A stretch of 64,000 bases of DNA from Heterodera schachtii (lineage: Eukaryota > Nematoda > Chromadorea > Rhabditida > Heteroderidae), in the NCBI GenBank assembly GCA_023374025.1, contig SIJG01000011.1, forward strand, positions 432,552 through 496,551, in the 5' to 3' direction. Of this stretch, positions 30,075-40,578 are shown piece after piece (position 1 is the first letter of the stretch; each line of letters begins with the position of its first letter). A program made the translations under genes and the position numbers. The notes beneath the pieces are model-generated. The model was not told the DNA's origin. It saw only the letters and a program-made list of their open reading frames with translations, and ran no database searches.

Positions 30075-32207
30075 TTATTGGTGTTGAGCCTCCTTGGCCA
30101 TGCGCCTTCGACGTCTCTCAGCCCCGGCCACATTCTATAATATAATTATATATATTTTTTGTACAAAGGGAAAAAAATAGGGTACTCACCTTGCCCCTTT
30201 TATGCTTCTTGTGCGTCGGCTGTCCGGGCTGTCCAGGTTGTCCAGGCTGTCCAGGATGTCCGGGCTGTCCAGGCTGTCCGAGTGGTCCAGGGTGTCCGGG
30301 CTGTCCAGGCTGTCCAGATGGTCCAGGTTGTTCGGGTTGTCCAGGTTCACCACCTTCCAAAACTGAGGATTAATATTAATAAACTAACTTTAAATATTTT
30401 TAAACTACCCAAAATGGCACCCAACGGTCCGTCTCCGCCACTACCACCACCACCACCATTCCCGTCCATCTCTTCATCTGTTGCTTGTCCGGGTTGTCCA
30501 GGCTGTCCAGGCTGACCGGGTTGTTCGGGCTGTCCAGGATGTCCAGGCTGTCCAGGCTGACCGGGTTGTATGGGTGGTCCATCATCCAAAACTGGAAATG
30601 AATAAATAAATAAATAAAATTCAATAGCATTTTAAAATATTTTTGTAATTACCCAAAATGGCGCCCAATGGTCCGCCATCACCAACTCCGCCACCATTCT
30701 CCTCCAACTCTTGGTTTGCTGCTGCTGCTGGTGGTGCTGCCGCCATTTGGTCATCAATCACTGGCATTGCTGCTGCTGCTGGTTGCGCATCCCCTTGAGT
30801 TTCGTTGTCAACCGGTGGTTCAACTGCTGCTGCTGGTGGTGGTGTCGCCTCTCTTTGCACCTCGTTGATAAACACAATTTCATCGTCGTCGTCCTCCTCC
30901 TCTTCCATCGCTTCTGCTGCTGCTGCTGCTGCTTCCGGTTGCAGATCCACAATCACTTCGACTGCTGCTGCTGGAGGTGGTGGCGTCATCGCTTCTCTTT
31001 GCACCTCGTTGATAAACACAATTTCGTTGTCGTCTTCTTCCATCACTGCTGCTGCCTGCGGCTGCATTTGGTCGATGATCAAGGCTGCTTGTGGTGGTGG
31101 TGTTGCTGCTGGTGCCCCTGGCAAATTCTGGTGGTGATCCTCCTCCTCTTCCATCGCTTCTTCTGCTGGTGCTGCTCCTTGCGCATCTTTCAATTAATTA
31201 ATTAATTAATACGAAAGAATGTAATTAATTTATTTATTATTTACCGAAAAGTCGACGGTGCGCAGGATTTCGCCCTGGGTAGACTGACTCCACCACTGGT
31301 AGATTCCGACCGCTCCGAACCGTGCTCATCCAACCCTGAGGCCGTTCAGGAAATTGGTAATTGTGCTGCGGCGTGTGCCCAAGGTCGTGCAATTCAAGCC
31401 ACGCTGCGTGGATTTGTGGGGCTTGCTGAATTATTATTTTTTTATCAATGTTTTTTTTTTTGTGCACAAATTTTTAAAAAATGTTACCCTTGCAATGTCC
31501 GCTTCCGCTTCGAACGTATCATCTCTGTAGCCAAAAGACCGCCAGTGGATCCTCAATTCTCGTCGTTGACCATCTGCGGCGCGCCTTGAACAAACGATGG
31601 CAGCGATTTCGTAGCGGCGGTCGTCCCTGACCGTCCGCCGCCTGCGCTGTTGCTGTACTGCTTGAACTTGTTGTACTGCTTGAACTTGTTGTTGTTGCTG
31701 TACTGCTTGAACTTGTTGTTGTTGTTGTTGATGATGATGTGGTGCTGCTGGAGGTGGCGATGGAGTCCTCGGTGCGTTAACGATATCTATAGGGAATCAG
31801 TTATTTATTATTATTTTTTTAATTTAAAAAAATGCAATTTACCAGCCATGAATCGCAATTGCTCTTCCACCGGGTTGGGCATGTGTTGGTTATGTTGCCG
31901 CACCAACGCGGCCCATTGTTCAGTCGCCACTGCATCCTCCACAAATGCCCTCCGTCGGCAGTAAGGGCATGTTCCACCAAGCCGTACTCCGGCTGCCGTC
32001 CGAGCTGCTGAAAATTTTTTAACTTTGGAAAATGTTTTTTTTTAAATTTTTTTGTTTCTAACCGGTTTGACAAAGCTGGCGAGCTATGCACGCAAAATGG
32101 GACACGCCGGTGCAACAAGGCAAAACAACGGTTTGAAACCGCTCATCGGGTGGTGCATTTGGAGGCGGGTACAAAGGCTCCAAGCAGAAGCAGTCCAGTT
32201 GATTCAT
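30075..32207 (-). CDS. RING-chromodomain-SIM-collagen-like protein, eight exons
   Basis: Exons 32207-32063, 32007-31843, 31786-31488, 31425-31245, 31186-30653, 30591-30409, 30362-30190 and 30134-30075 join in phase to 579 aa; all introns have GT-AG ends. A RING-like domain spans residues 6-65 (C6, C8, C31/C32, H37, C40, C62, C65; the first pair is C-x-C, one residue short of the usual C-x2-C). A Gln/His-rich linker follows. A chromodomain lies at ~160-215 (YEIAAIV, RRELRIHWRSFGYRDDTFEA). An Ala/Pro/acidic region holds two near-identical motifs, NEIVFINEV at 317-325 and DEIVFINEV at 365-373, that look like SUMO-interacting motifs. Two exons of Gly-Gln-Pro repeats each start after the duplicated end GPLGAIL. 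The C-terminus is a basic tail. The full architecture is new to me. Confidence 0.75.
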
Positions 32208-33567
32208 GGCTAACAAAAAAAAAAAAAGAAAAATAAATCCAATCCATAGGTTCTCGTCCTAAAAGGACGGAACCGTACAGTTCTCGTCCTAAAAGGACGG
32301 AACCGTACGGTTCTCGTCCTTTCAGGACGGAACCTATGGAGGGGGGGGGGGGGGGGGGAATACACAGAATTTTTATAAAAATGAATATTTCTTCAAAATT
32401 AATGAAAATGTAAAATTTTTTTCAAAATTTGTCGGTAAAAAGTTTTCAGAATATGAAAATTAAAAAAAACAATAAGTAATTTTTCAAAATTATATGGAGA
32501 AAGAATTTCATAGGTTCTCGTCCTAAAAGGACGGAACCGTACAGTTCTCGTCCTAAAAGGACGGAACCGTACGGTTCACGTCCCGAAAGGACGGAACCAT
32601 GAAAGAGAGGAGAGAGAGAGAGAAAGAGAGAAAATTTTAAACTGTAATTTTTGAAAAAGATTTCAAATTTGGACGAAGAAAATTCCATAGGTTCACGTCC
32701 TAAAAGGACGGAACCGTACAGTTCACGTCCTAAAAGGACGGAACTGTACGGTTCACGTCCCGAAAGGACGGAACCATGAAAGAGAGAAGATAGAGAGAGA
32801 GGGAGAGAGAGAGAAAGAGAGAGAGTTGAGAAAATTGTAAAAATGCAATTTTTTTGAAAAAAAAATTTTCAAAATTGGATGAGGAAAATTCACTCACGTC
32901 CTCAAAGGACGGAACCCTAAGGTTCACATTCCGACTGGATGGAAGCGTTGGCATGGGGGAGGGGGACAATTGAGAAGTTTAAAATTCAAAATTGGATGAG
33001 GAAAATTCGCTCACGTCCTCAAAGGACGGAACCCTAAGGTTCACATTCCGACAGGATGGAAGCATTGGCATGGGGGAGGGGAAGAATTGAGAAGTTTAAA
33101 ATTTTTGAATATTTTTTAAAAAAATGAAAATGGAAATTGAGGAAAGTTTATTTTTTCACAATAAAAATGGAAATTTACAAAAAAAAAAGTGGACAGGGAT
33201 GAAGGGAGGAAGGGAGTGAGTACATCAGCAGTATATGTAAATGAATTCAAAATGGGAAATTTATAGCCGTAAACGAAAGGGGAGGGAGGGATAAGGGGTC
33301 ACCGATGCAAAGGTCATCCACCGATGGGTGTGGGAAGGGATGAATTGATGCAACAAACTCATCCCTTAACCCTCGCAAAGGACGCCACCCCTCCCTCTCC
33401 GTGGCATCATATTTTGCCCCCTTCCCAATTCCCAAGGGACGCCGTCCCATCCCTCTCCTCGGCACGACTCTCCAAGGGACGCCGTCCCCTCCGCCGTCAC
33501 CCCCTCCCCCTCCCCTCGTCTCTCAAATCAATTTTGAAATTTTAAAATGCGCGAAAATTTTTCCACC
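32208..33567. repeat. hairpin-repeat block, no gene
   Basis: Three clusters (about 32248-32340, 32513-32600, 32686-32778) of short palindromic units of the form GTTC-TCGTCC-loop-GGACG-GAAC, two or three per cluster, are separated by A+T-rich spacers. Two related copies follow at 32893-32950 and 33000-33065. A poly-G run (32340-32358) and GA-microsatellites lie between them. From 33240 to 33530 there are several GGGACGCCGTCCC-type near-palindromes. The 80-codon minus-strand ORFs here are products of the repeats. Confidence 0.75.
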
Positions 33568-33853
33568 GGTCCCGTTAATTAATTACCCCCCTACGACGGT
33601 CCCGTTAATTAATTCCCCTCCCCCTACGACAGTCCCGATAACTAATTCTCCCTCCCCCCTACGACGGTCCCGTTAATTAATTACCCCCCCCCCCTACGAC
33701 GGTCCCGTTAATTAATTACCCCCCATACCCTTTGGTTAGTGCGCGAAACTCCTACGACACTCCCGACACCCACCAATAGGCGGCAACTTCAAAGGGACCC
33801 AAACCCATTAATCATAATTTGTCTCCTACGACAATCCCGGGCTGCTAACTACT
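33568..33853 (-). repeat. Polinton right terminal inverted repeat
   Basis: 286 bp, reverse complement of 17960-18253, including the ~33-bp subrepeats with GTCCCGTTAATTAATTACC words and C-runs. One subrepeat differs (CAGTCCCGATAACTAATTCT), showing that the two ends have diverged a little. Confidence 0.9.
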
Positions 33854-35881
33854 GAAATAAATAATTAAAGGAAGAAATTTGATAATAAAATAATTCATTT
33901 CAATGCGTTGAGTGGATTTATTTGTCAATTTTTAATTTATATTTTTGTATAAATGAAATTTTTATTGAAATAAATGTTATAAAAGCATAGAAAACTGCGT
34001 TTGGCTTGGGCGGATGCTGATTAATTTGTTGGCAATTTTTTGTTGTTGGCATTACGAAAGCTAAGCTCAGTGATGTTTTATTCGTTGGGATGCATAGAAA
34101 AACTAAAAAATATATAAAATATATATAAAAAAAATTCCGAAATGTATATGAATATGTTCAAAAATGCCATTGTTGGGTAATGAATTTTTAGAAAAGCATG
34201 AAATAGGCACAAAATGCAAAAAAAAAATTCCTAATTAGGTACTCAGAATGATATATTCTGAGCGTGCATTTCGCCTGCTTAAAAAATTACAGGGCCTCAA
34301 AATTGGAAATTCTCGTGTTTGAAATGGCCAGGGATTTGCTCGTCTCGCACATTTTCTTATTTTTCTTTAAAATTTCATTCAGCAAAATTCTATTGTGTTG
34401 GCAAAAATCTTTTAATCAATTAATGTATTTTCCCCGACGACGCCTATCTCATCAGGAAAAAAGAAATCAAATTAATGCTTTAATTGAGAAAATTTGAAAA
34501 TTAATTTGTCGCCTATGAATTTTTTCGACAAAAAATTTTAAAATCACAATTATAATTCATTGAGTTTTTTGAAATATGTTTATGATAAATTTTTGAAATT
34601 TTTTCGGACCGATATTTCCAAGTCAAATTGGAACTCCCGGATTCATTTACCAAAGAAATGTAAATTACCAACAATACGCACATTTATCCCACCAATATAA
34701 TGTATACAACTAAACAGATAATTCGAGTGTTTCGATATAGTTAGATTCGAGTAGGGTTCGCAAAAAATATCCTCGCAAAAGATTGTGAAAAATTTTACGA
34801 ACCCTGGGTTAGATAAATGATGGAAAGTTCATACTGTATATACACGGTGGAAGTCTAACGGAAGGGACAACTGGGCGATGGCCAATTGGGCGCCTGCCTG
34901 ATTGTTTGAGTAGAACTCCTTCATAGTTGTCCAAATCGAACAAATCAATTAACACTCGATAGCCCTAAATGTTCTCTATCGAACAACTATGGAAAGAGTA
35001 TATATACTCAAAAAGCCAGGCTGTATACCAGTTGGCCATCGCTCAGTTGTCCCACAACTGAGGTCCAAAAATGAGGCCAAATACACAAAAATGAGGGAAC
35101 AAAAACATCCAAACAACAACTTGTATAGTAATAATATTTTGGTAACAATAAAGAAAACAAAAAACCAATTTGTAATGCTCGAGAGTCTCTTCTCAGTCCC
35201 GGTCTTTAAAAGAAAAATTAAATATTTTTTAAATAAAAAAACTTGAAATTTAATGCGTTTTGAGTTTTTTTTTTTTGGTTCATTTTAATCTTCGTTCTCG
35301 ATTCTCGCGAAATTTCGAATCTTGAGCATTTTGCGAATAACAATGCTTTAAAAATAAACCTTTAAATGTTACATCACAACAGAAAATTGGTGCTTAATCC
35401 GATCCTCTATCGCCAGGGGCATTACTTACAAATTGCAAGAACTTCAAGGACAGATAATAAGCTAATTTTCAAATACATAGGAAGAGGGTAAATTAATGTA
35501 AAACCTGATTCTTTGAAGAGTTAAGAAAATAAATTACATGTCTCAGGTCGTTCGTTAAACTTTCGTTGGGTGGTGTGGCACATGAATTATTTTTTGGTAT
35601 GGATTGGTCCGAAGAAATTTTCATAATTTTCATCCAAACAGGGTGATCAAGATCATATTTTTTGGATATGGATTGGCCCGAAAAAATTTCCATCCGAAAA
35701 GGTAGATAAGGGTTTCCAGGTCAAAATTTGGACCCTAATCAGCAGGGCTAGGGAAAAATTCTTAGTTCAAAAACCGTATCAAGCAAAATTTACGAACTCA
35801 GGTTCTGATTTTTTTTTTTTTTAAATACAAGGTCTGTCTCTATCTCTAATCCTGCTTTCTGTCCTTGACCTTTTTCAAGCA
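33854..35881. other. intergenic, no gene seen
   Basis: A+T-rich. No continuation of the gene truncated at 17959 is visible next to the element. A short fold-back element lies at 34864-35053. Confidence 0.5.
34864..35053. mobile_element. fold-back MITE-like element
   Basis: 26-bp imperfect terminal inverted repeats (GGGACAACTGGGCGATGGCC on the left; the right end differs at two positions), with further internal complementarity around CATAGTTGT and ACAACTATG. No clear target duplication is seen. Confidence 0.5.
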
Positions 35882-36307
35882 CTAAACCTTGCCCAACTCA
35901 ATACGGATGTCATAATTCGGTGGTGCTAAAAACATTACACAGGCGGCACAAATCATGTAAAGCACACTGATCATAAAAATGGTGGCACACACAATCAAAC
36001 AACCCATGGAGTGCACATTTGGGCCAGAAAAACGAACGAGCAGAATGCCAAAGATGACAAGAAAAATGGCAAAAAGAAAGACGCCGACAATTCGCGCGGC
36101 ACGGCCCCGGTTGCGATCGAGCAAATTTGGTGGTGGGTCCGGGCACAAGCGCAGGTCCATGGCGGCCCCGAAATGGATGACAATTTGTGAAAAATTTGCG
36201 TCCACGAGAAGCTGCTGTATTTCCTCTTCCTCACTATCATTACGCTTTAATCGTCTTGTTTGATGTGCGTTTTGATGAACAATAGTTGGGACAATTTTTG
36301 CTTCTAA
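35882..36307 (-). CDS. two-helix membrane protein, 3' exon
   Basis: The exon starts after a TTTAG acceptor at about 36307 and ends with TAA at 35882, about 141 codons. It has an acidic/basic N-terminal part (RRLKRNDSEEEEIQQLL), PDPPPNLLDRN, a first transmembrane helix (VGVFLFAIFLVIFGILLVRF) and a second (LIVCATIFMISVLYMICAAC), then a short tail. Upstream exons were not identified. No family was recognised; it is likely an ordinary host membrane protein. Confidence 0.6.
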   Translation of the reverse strand, partial: LEAKIVPTIVHQNAHQTRRLKRNDSEEEEIQQLLVDANFSQIVIHFGAAMDLRLCPDPPPNLLDRNRGRAARIVGVFLFAIFLVIFGILLVRFSGPNVHSMGCLIVCATIFMISVLYMICAACVMFLAPPNYDIRIELGKV

Positions 36308-36762
36308 ATAATCAAAAAAAAATTGTATAATTTTGTATATTGTGCACCAGGGTTAGCTAGGAATTTTCAGTTTTTTAGACTTTTTTTTTGACAGGAACCC
36401 GATTTTTTAAGTTTACTTAAAATCTAAAACCATTCCTTTAAAGTTTCAATAATTTTGTTACTTGGCGGAAAAGTGAGCTAAAAAAATTCCAATTTCACTG
36501 TAATATTACAAAAAAATTACATAAATAGAAGCGAAACTCAAGTTGACATTTTTTGTCATTTTTTTCAAACCGAGTTAAACAAATTGTTTTTTAAAGTTTG
36601 TCATTTCCCTAATTACGGGATTTTTGGGAGTCTCGAAAAATTTATGTGATTTTGCTCTGAATTTTCAAAGTTCACATAATGGCTACTTTAAAAACGGTCT
36701 GCCCCTTGACTTTTCTCAAGTCGAGACTTGGAACCTTACAAAATTTGCACATGCTATTATGT

Positions 36763-38072
36763 TTATTTTATAAAAATACCTGCGTAAAACTTTTTGATTG
36801 CTCCACCGAAATATGCAACAAATTTGCGAAGATTTTTTATGTTTTCTTTTTTGATAAATGATGCAAAATTTTGAGTTTTTAGTTGGAATGTTTTGATAAT
36901 GGACAGATCAATTACATATTCACTTTTTCCAGTTGTTTTTTGCAAATTTTCCGCTGTTTTTTCAATGCTTTTTTGTTCGCATAAATTTGTGTGCATTCGT
37001 TGAACATTTTCATCCATTTGAAATTCAATTTTGTAACTGCACATAACGCCAATCGCATTGTCAAGCCATTGAAAAATTGAATTAGTTTGATCATCAACAG
37101 ATTTCAGCTTATTTTCCAAATGATCCGTCGCTTAAATGGATAATAATTAAATTATTATTTAAGTAAATTTTAGAAAATTAATTAAAAATATTTTAACAAA
37201 TTGAATTCATTTCAATGTTCTCATCCTTGATTTTCTCGTATAATTTTGATGCCGAAGTGAGCAATTGATTTTCTGTTTTGAACAAATCTGAAGATGGATG
37301 AAGATAAATATTATTATTTCATATTTCAAAAATTTTTAAATTTACGATCATTGATATTTTTAGGTTAACGACTTTGGAAAATATGAATCATAAGGACAAG
37401 AGCTAAAAACACTCAAAACCATTTAGGTTTCCTTAGGCTTTAAAAGTGATAGAAAATCAAAAAAATGCGATAAAGCACTTAAATCACTTTTTGAATCGCT
37501 TCAAAACTCGAAAAAAGGAGAGAATTTTGCATTTTAACTTTTTGAAAACGATCGAATCCTCAAATTTAGTATCATTCGAATCTTGATGAGTTAAATCTAA
37601 CAATCAGGGGATTTGTCAGGATTTGATCGTAAAAGTGCCTAATTCTCCCCGTTTTTTCGAGTTTCAACCGGTTAAAAAAAATGATTTAAACGCTTGGCCG
37701 CAGATTTTCTATTTGATTTTCTATTTTTTTTAACGCCTCAAGAAACCTAAAAAACATCCTGAAAATTTCCGACATTTTATTAAAAATTTCGGAAATCGGA
37801 ATTCCAACCTCCAAAATTTTTTCGGAAAGAAATCGAAATTCCGTGCCATCGCTGTTCTGTGCCTTATGTCCATATTAATCCGACCTTTTACCCCTTTACA
37901 TAATTTACAGAGGTCCCTTTACCAGTTTTGAGTTCTCAAATTTACGCAGCCCTAATTACTATTAATTACCTTGGTGGGATTCCGTCTTGGATTTCGGCAT
38001 AGTTTGATCACTCTTTCTCGGCGAAAGCAGCAAAAATAGTAAAAAGGCAAGCAATTTTAATTCGTAAAGCAT
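36763..38072 (-). CDS. small secreted protein (family T), three exons
   Basis: Exons 38072-37970, 37287-37198 and 37130-36763 join in phase to 186 aa. The first encodes a signal peptide (MLYELKLLAFLLFLLLSPRK). The mature part is helical and charged, and the segment CEQKSIEKTAENLQKTTGKS is related to CEQ...SMEKAAENV in the locus at 51609-52897, which supports a real gene family. The last codons after FYAG might be intron, because GTATTT follows. The function is unknown; a secreted helical protein of a parasitic nematode could act in the host, but nothing in the sequence shows this. Confidence 0.6.
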
Positions 38073-40578
38073 TTTCGAAAAGAAAAAAATCAAATGAAAT
38101 CAAATATAAATTTTATGAGAATATGAATATGAGAAATATGAGAAAATCCACGTATTCCATTGTTTCCAAAATGAAAATCCATATTCTTATATTGGTTTTT
38201 TACTACTTTAAAGAGGGCAATAATAAAAGAAATCGTAAAAAATGAAAATAGTTTGAATGAATCTTTGGATTTAGACCACAACTTTAATGATAATGAAGTA
38301 AATTAAAACAATGAAAAAGACTAAAATCAAATAAGCCCGTTTCGAGATTTGTTTACAAACTTTTCGCGCAGTTTTTTAACTAATCTTGACATTGGTTTTT
38401 ATTTGAATTTGCGCATAAATTCTTCTTTTAATATTTAAACCTATGGATTATTTTCTGCTTTTTTCATTTTAAAGATTTCTGGTCAATAGTCCTAAAACGC
38501 AATTTTATTTTGGAATTTTTAAAAGGGTGAAATTTAATTACATTCATTTTTTCATCAAAAAAATTAAAAAAAATTTTCAAATGTAGTCTTTAAAATACAT
38601 TTTTTTTTATTTTGACAATTTTTGAAAAAAAGATATTTGTTGAAATTTTTTAGTTACCAAAAAATTAGGAATTTTGACCAAAAATCAAAATTCTCGAAAA
38701 TTGCCAAAATAGGACTTTGATAAAAAAATAATTGTGATATTTTATTAACATTTAAAAATATTATTGTGCATTAAACCAAAGCTATCAAGTGCACTTATGT
38801 ATTATAAGATTCGTCCTTATTTGTCTAGCGGTTTCATCAATCAATTTACAGACCTAGCAAATTTTCGAAAAACGGGTCCTGCAAAAATTCAAAGTTTAAT
38901 GAAAAAATGCGCAATTATTTTTTATTTAAAAAAGATAAGAATTCGACATCATAATTTTTATTAAAAAAATAAAATTAATTTGATCAATTACCTACCCATT
39001 TCCCTTTTGCATATCTGTACACTTTGGTCCTGAAAATGCCCAACTTTTTGGCAATTTCATTTTAATTTTCGCATTTATTTTCCAGCTAACAAGATGGCAT
39101 TTGTTTCTTATTTCTCTTTTAATTTGTAAATTTAACTTTTCAATACTAATTTTGTGCTGTTTTGCTTCTAATTGTTCTCTTTTTCAATTTTTTTGTGGAA
39201 TTCTGTCCATTTTATTTTGTTTTTCTTACTTTTTCTCGTCGTTTTCATTGCATTTATTTTTTCTTTGATTATTTTGGATAGAAGTTTAATTTTTCTATGC
39301 TCAATTCGGTGTCCAATTTCTTAAAAAAAATCGAAGATGCCTGAATATAGGTATGTATCAAAACAAAAATAATCTTTTCAAATTTAGAGAAAATTTGATA
39401 GTTCATTTTTGAAAAATTACGGAAATTTTTTCGTCCCATCCGTTACCGAATATTTCATCAAAATTTGGTCGGATTTTGACGCTCTCAATTTTGTTAAAAA
39501 ATAAAAATATTAAAGATATTAAATGCCGTAAATGCATTTTTTTCAATTTATAAATTTGTTATTGAATGCTTTCAATTGAGCGTTTAACAAATTTTTAATA
39601 TCAAACGTGTTCAATTTTTCTTATTTATAATCGCATTTTCAATGTTCGAATTTGTCCAGATTTTCATATTTATCCTAAATTTGAGATAGTAATCTGAATA
39701 ATAAAAAATTCATTTTCAGATTAGTCAGGGGTTGGACAAAATTTTTGAAATTATTTTTTTAATATAATGTATTAGTTTTTTTTTTCTTTGGTGCTATTTT
39801 CCATTTCAACTTCTCTAGCCCCATTTTTTTAAATCGATTATTTTCTTTTTCTTCCTATGTTTATTCTAATTTGTTTACTTTATGTATTACTTTAATTTCT
39901 TTTAATTCTGCAGTTTTTGAATAAAAACCATGAAGACAAACATGTATGTTTTTAGCTTTTAGTTTTTTTAAATCAATTTTCCATGTTAGATATTTTTATT
40001 TTCAAATCTTACATAAATTTCTTACGTTTAACATTTCCCTAACTCGCAAAAATAGTTAGTTTTTATGTGCTAAAAACCCTAAAATAAGTGCAAAAACCAG
40101 AAAATAGATTCTACAAAAATTTCTTAATTTTGGACTGTAATTTTAGTAAAATTTCAAAGTTTTGAATATAAAATGAAGGTGAAAAAAACTAAAATAATTT
40201 TCTTTCTTACAAAAAATTCACTTTTTTCGATGAATAATGTCTCTAGAAACACCCCTGTATTGTGTGAAATTTTAATGCTATTTATGAGCTTTTCATGCGA
40301 TAAAATATTCACAAAAAAGCATTTAAAAATATATAAGAACCCTGATAACCATCAAGAATAAATGTATATGAAAATTTAAATAATCTTGAAACACACAAAT
40401 GTTTTTAGAGTGATTTGAATTTCATTTTATATGTGGCTAAGAAGAAGAATTAATTTACAAAAAATTATTAAAAGTGATTAAAAAGTTTCGTTGTTTGTCG
40501 TGAAATTTTAAAACGATAATTTACCATAAACTTAATAAAATAAAAATAATTTAGCAACTTTTTCATATTTCTTTGAAC
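38073..40578. other. intergenic; 3' part duplicated upstream of the third BTB gene
   Basis: No gene seen. About 39450-40560 is similar in order to 55255-56020, upstream of the BTB gene at 56021, with shared words such as TTATTGAATGCT. The BTB duplication therefore included about 0.8-1.1 kb of upstream DNA. Confidence 0.55.

Larger units (their letters stand above)
17960..33853. mobile_element. Polinton/Maverick virus-like DNA transposon
   Basis: A 15.9-kb element bounded by ~290-bp terminal inverted repeats whose outer ends read AGTAGTTAGCAGCCCGGGAT on both sides (Polintons typically start with AG). It encodes the hallmark set of protein-primed DNA polymerase B, double-jelly-roll capsid protein, penton-like protein, pX/pVI-like protein and adenain-like protease. 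I found no integrase and no packaging ATPase in any frame, and the first gene is cut by the left repeat, so the copy is deleted or non-autonomous. The expected 6-bp target duplication is absent: flanks are CCAACC on the left and GAAATA on the right. Coding parts are visibly richer in G+C than the flanking host DNA. Genes lie on both strands, several with short host-type introns. Confidence 0.95.

Noticed and set aside
30159..31205. Plus-strand ORFs opposite the collagen-like and Ala/Pro-rich exons
   Set aside because: They are mirror frames of simple repeats; the minus-strand frame splices cleanly into a domain-bearing protein.
32446..32969. Minus-strand ORFs with repeated GSVLLGRE words
   Set aside because: The repeats are palindromic hairpin units and the intervening codons are low complexity; no splice-supported gene.
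18243..33567. Search for a retroviral-type integrase and a Walker A packaging ATPase in the Polinton
   Set aside because: No DDE-type integrase spacing and no GxxxxGKS-type P-loop was found in any plausible frame, so neither is annotated; an HMM search would settle it.
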